Shown piece after piece: positions 63,127 to 64,000 of a stretch of 64,000 nucleotides of DNA (its first letter is position 1; each line of letters begins with the position of its first letter). The notes beneath the pieces were generated by a model. The model did not search any database, had not been told where the DNA came from, and was given only the letters and a program-made list of their open reading frames with translations. Origin of the DNA: Hyphomicrobiaceae bacterium (GTDB taxonomy: Bacteria; Pseudomonadota; Alphaproteobacteria; Rhizobiales; Hyphomicrobiaceae). The position numbers were made by a program, and so were the translations under genes. The DNA is taken from positions 58,596 to 122,595 of the forward strand of contig JAKFWF010000041.1 in the NCBI GenBank assembly GCA_021730785.1, in the 5' to 3' direction.

Positions 63127-63536
63127 GATTGCTGCTCCTTCGTCTGTATTTCGATCCAGTCCTGGTGGTCTTGTTCCGCTTGTTTCAAACGCCTCTTGAT
63201 CCGCTCCAGGTCGTGCTTGGGCGTGGCAATGCCGGCCTTCGACTTTTTCTGGAACACGTCCAACACATAAATCCGGCTTTCGAGGCGCACCGTGTAGACC
63301 GCCCTGAAAGTATCGCCGTCGTTGTTGGCGACAACCTCAAGCACTCCGGCGCCACCGAACCCCTTGAGCGGCTTCGCGTCCGGATGTTTGCCGCCCATTT
63401 GGGCCACGCGCAGTGCAAAACCGAAGACCCGCCGCACGTCTGCTGGCAACTCGCAAATGTCGTCTCTCGACGACGCAATCCACACGAGCGGCTTTATATC
63501 CGGGGCAGTTTTGTCGTGTCGTTGCGGTCTTTTCAT
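63123..63536 (-). CDS. higB: HigB-like phage-derived Gp49 toxin
   Basis: 137 residues. LVWIASSRDDICELPADVRRVFGFALRVAQMG, then KHPDAKPLKGFGGAGVLEVV and DGDTFRAVYTVRLESRIYVLDVFQKKSKAGIATPKHDLE are the RelE-fold blocks of the Gp49/HigB family, mRNA interferases. A palindromic operator lies 6 bases upstream of the ATG. Confidence 0.85.
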   Translation of the reverse strand: MKRPQRHDKTAPDIKPLVWIASSRDDICELPADVRRVFGFALRVAQMGGKHPDAKPLKGFGGAGVLEVVANNDGDTFRAVYTVRLESRIYVLDVFQKKSKAGIATPKHDLERIKRRLKQAEQDHQDWIEIQTKEQQS

Positions 63537-63542
63537 GATGGC

Positions 63543-63564
63543 ATTATGCCTATATTGGCATAAT
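63543..63564. promoter_or_regulatory. palindromic operator of the higBA-GNAT operon
   Basis: ATTATGCC-TATATT-GGCATAAT: a perfect 8-bp dyad with a 6-base A+T spacer, just upstream of the toxin start. This is the expected binding site for the HigA helix-turn-helix dimer, and overlaps the likely -10. Confidence 0.78.
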
Positions 63565-63710
63565 TCTGCAAACGAACAACCATGCCTGTGCGCGGTTTTT
63601 ATCGTCTGCACCTGGCCCACACTCACCTGTCACCCCACGGCGATCGCATGAACGAGCCACCGCGTCGGCTGCATCTGCGCAAACCCGTTGAACTTCCGCA
63701 GTTTTCGCCT

Positions 63711-63860
63711 CCTCCCCCCTTGAGGGGGAGGACAACGCGGCTCGATTTTTGTTCTTCACAAAAATCGATTTTGCCGCGTGAGGTGGGGGGTGCTTTCTTG
63801 CAACGAATCCAGCAGCTTGATACCCCCCACCCCGGCCCTCCCCCTCAAGGGGCAGGGCAA
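63711..63860. repeat. array of intergenic hairpins
   Basis: Four stem-loops in a row: CCTCCCCC/GGGGGAGG (63711-63731); a compound stem of CGCGGC/GCCGCG enclosing CGATTTTTG/CAAAAATCG (63736-63778); GGTGGGGGGT pairing with ACCCCCCACC (63782-63830); and a final CCCTCCCC...GGGGCAGGG-like stem. No gene. Looks like a repeat family of the genome. Confidence 0.6.
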
Positions 63861-63866
63861 TTCAAT

Positions 63867-64000
63867 TCACGACCTCATGACCAGGCGGATCGCAGTCCAT
63901 TTGCTTTCGGCGAACGCTTCGCGGGCGTCGCGGGGCTTGTGGCCTCGACGCCGGATGAGGTTCAGGGTTGCGTTGCGAATGTCGGCGAGGGCTTCGGGGG
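63867..64000 (-). CDS. C-terminal end of a possible transposase (cut by window edge)
   Basis: The last 43 codons before the stop: PEALADIRNATLNLIRRRGH then KPRDAREAFAESKWTAIRLVMRS. The IRNATLNLIRR pattern near the C-terminus recalls ISAs1-type transposases, but this is a weak match from a short piece. It adjoins an array of repeats. Confidence 0.35.
   Translation of the reverse strand, partial: PEALADIRNATLNLIRRRGHKPRDAREAFAESKWTAIRLVMRS

Overview
The window looks like chromosomal DNA of a GC-rich alphaproteobacterium, most likely a member of Hyphomicrobiales (Rhizobiales). The evidence is gene content and order: zapA - 6S RNA - 5-formyl-THF cyclo-ligase; crcB - rluC - HAD phosphatase - ATP12 chaperone; the alphaproteobacterial usg gene; and a type A RNase P RNA. 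Closest genus cannot be stated from the sequence alone.

Layout. 1-2014: divergent sox genes (soxY cut by the left edge; soxA, soxX) for thiosulfate oxidation. 2040-4835: housekeeping block (fau, 6S RNA, zapA, a coiled-coil partner, gap). 4903-9681: acetoacetate decarboxylase, then a four-gene overlapping operon for a three-subunit cobalt nitrile hydratase/thiocyanate hydrolase with a HupE-type metal transporter, then an acyl-activating enzyme. 9678-13155: an exported DUF1552 / DUF1592-DUF1588-DUF1585 / PAN operon of a kind usually met in Planctomycetes and Myxococcota. 13436-18375: small carbon metabolism (hydroxypyruvate isomerase, SDR, PEP-mutase family), a VapBC pair and isovaleryl-CoA dehydrogenase. 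18504-29456: pentapeptide and TPR proteins, photolyase, tRNA-guanine transglycosylase with a lost zinc site, a fused peptide-ABC ATPase, panC, and an exported three-repeat protein.

29722-38243: FAD D-lactate-type dehydrogenase; a compact alginate-like locus (PilZ-HlyD Alg44-like protein, Alg8-like synthase, AlgD-like GDP-mannose dehydrogenase); and a QuiC-type fused dehydroshikimate dehydratase. 38798-42708: the crcB-rluC-HAD-ATP12-usg block, interrupted between rluC and HAD by a toxin-antitoxin pair and a MITE-like element, the whole insert flanked by a 42-bp duplication of the HAD gene's 5' end. 42906-43325: rnpB. 43998-46422: FAH-family hydrolase and a BMP-family substrate-binding protein. 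47250-52713: five-gene acyl-CoA degradation operon (DUF35, thiolase, NDP-forming acyl-CoA ligase, MaoC hydratase, SDR). 52906-57749: surface genes, a YadA-like trimeric autotransporter and a TadG-like VWA protein, separated by an AT-rich control region. 57760-61543: GT87 glycosyltransferase, YdcF-like protein, acetyl-CoA acetyltransferase, DUF4236. 61544-64000: a gene-poor stretch, a toxin-antitoxin-acetyltransferase operon under a clear palindromic operator, an array of intergenic hairpins and the end of a possible transposase.

Systems worth attention are the alginate-like c-di-GMP-controlled mini-locus, the Sox plus thiocyanate hydrolase pairing, the DUF1552/DUF1592/PAN export operon, and the HAD-gene duplication around a TA/MITE insert. 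Coding calls rest on reading conserved motifs by eye; no homology search was run.
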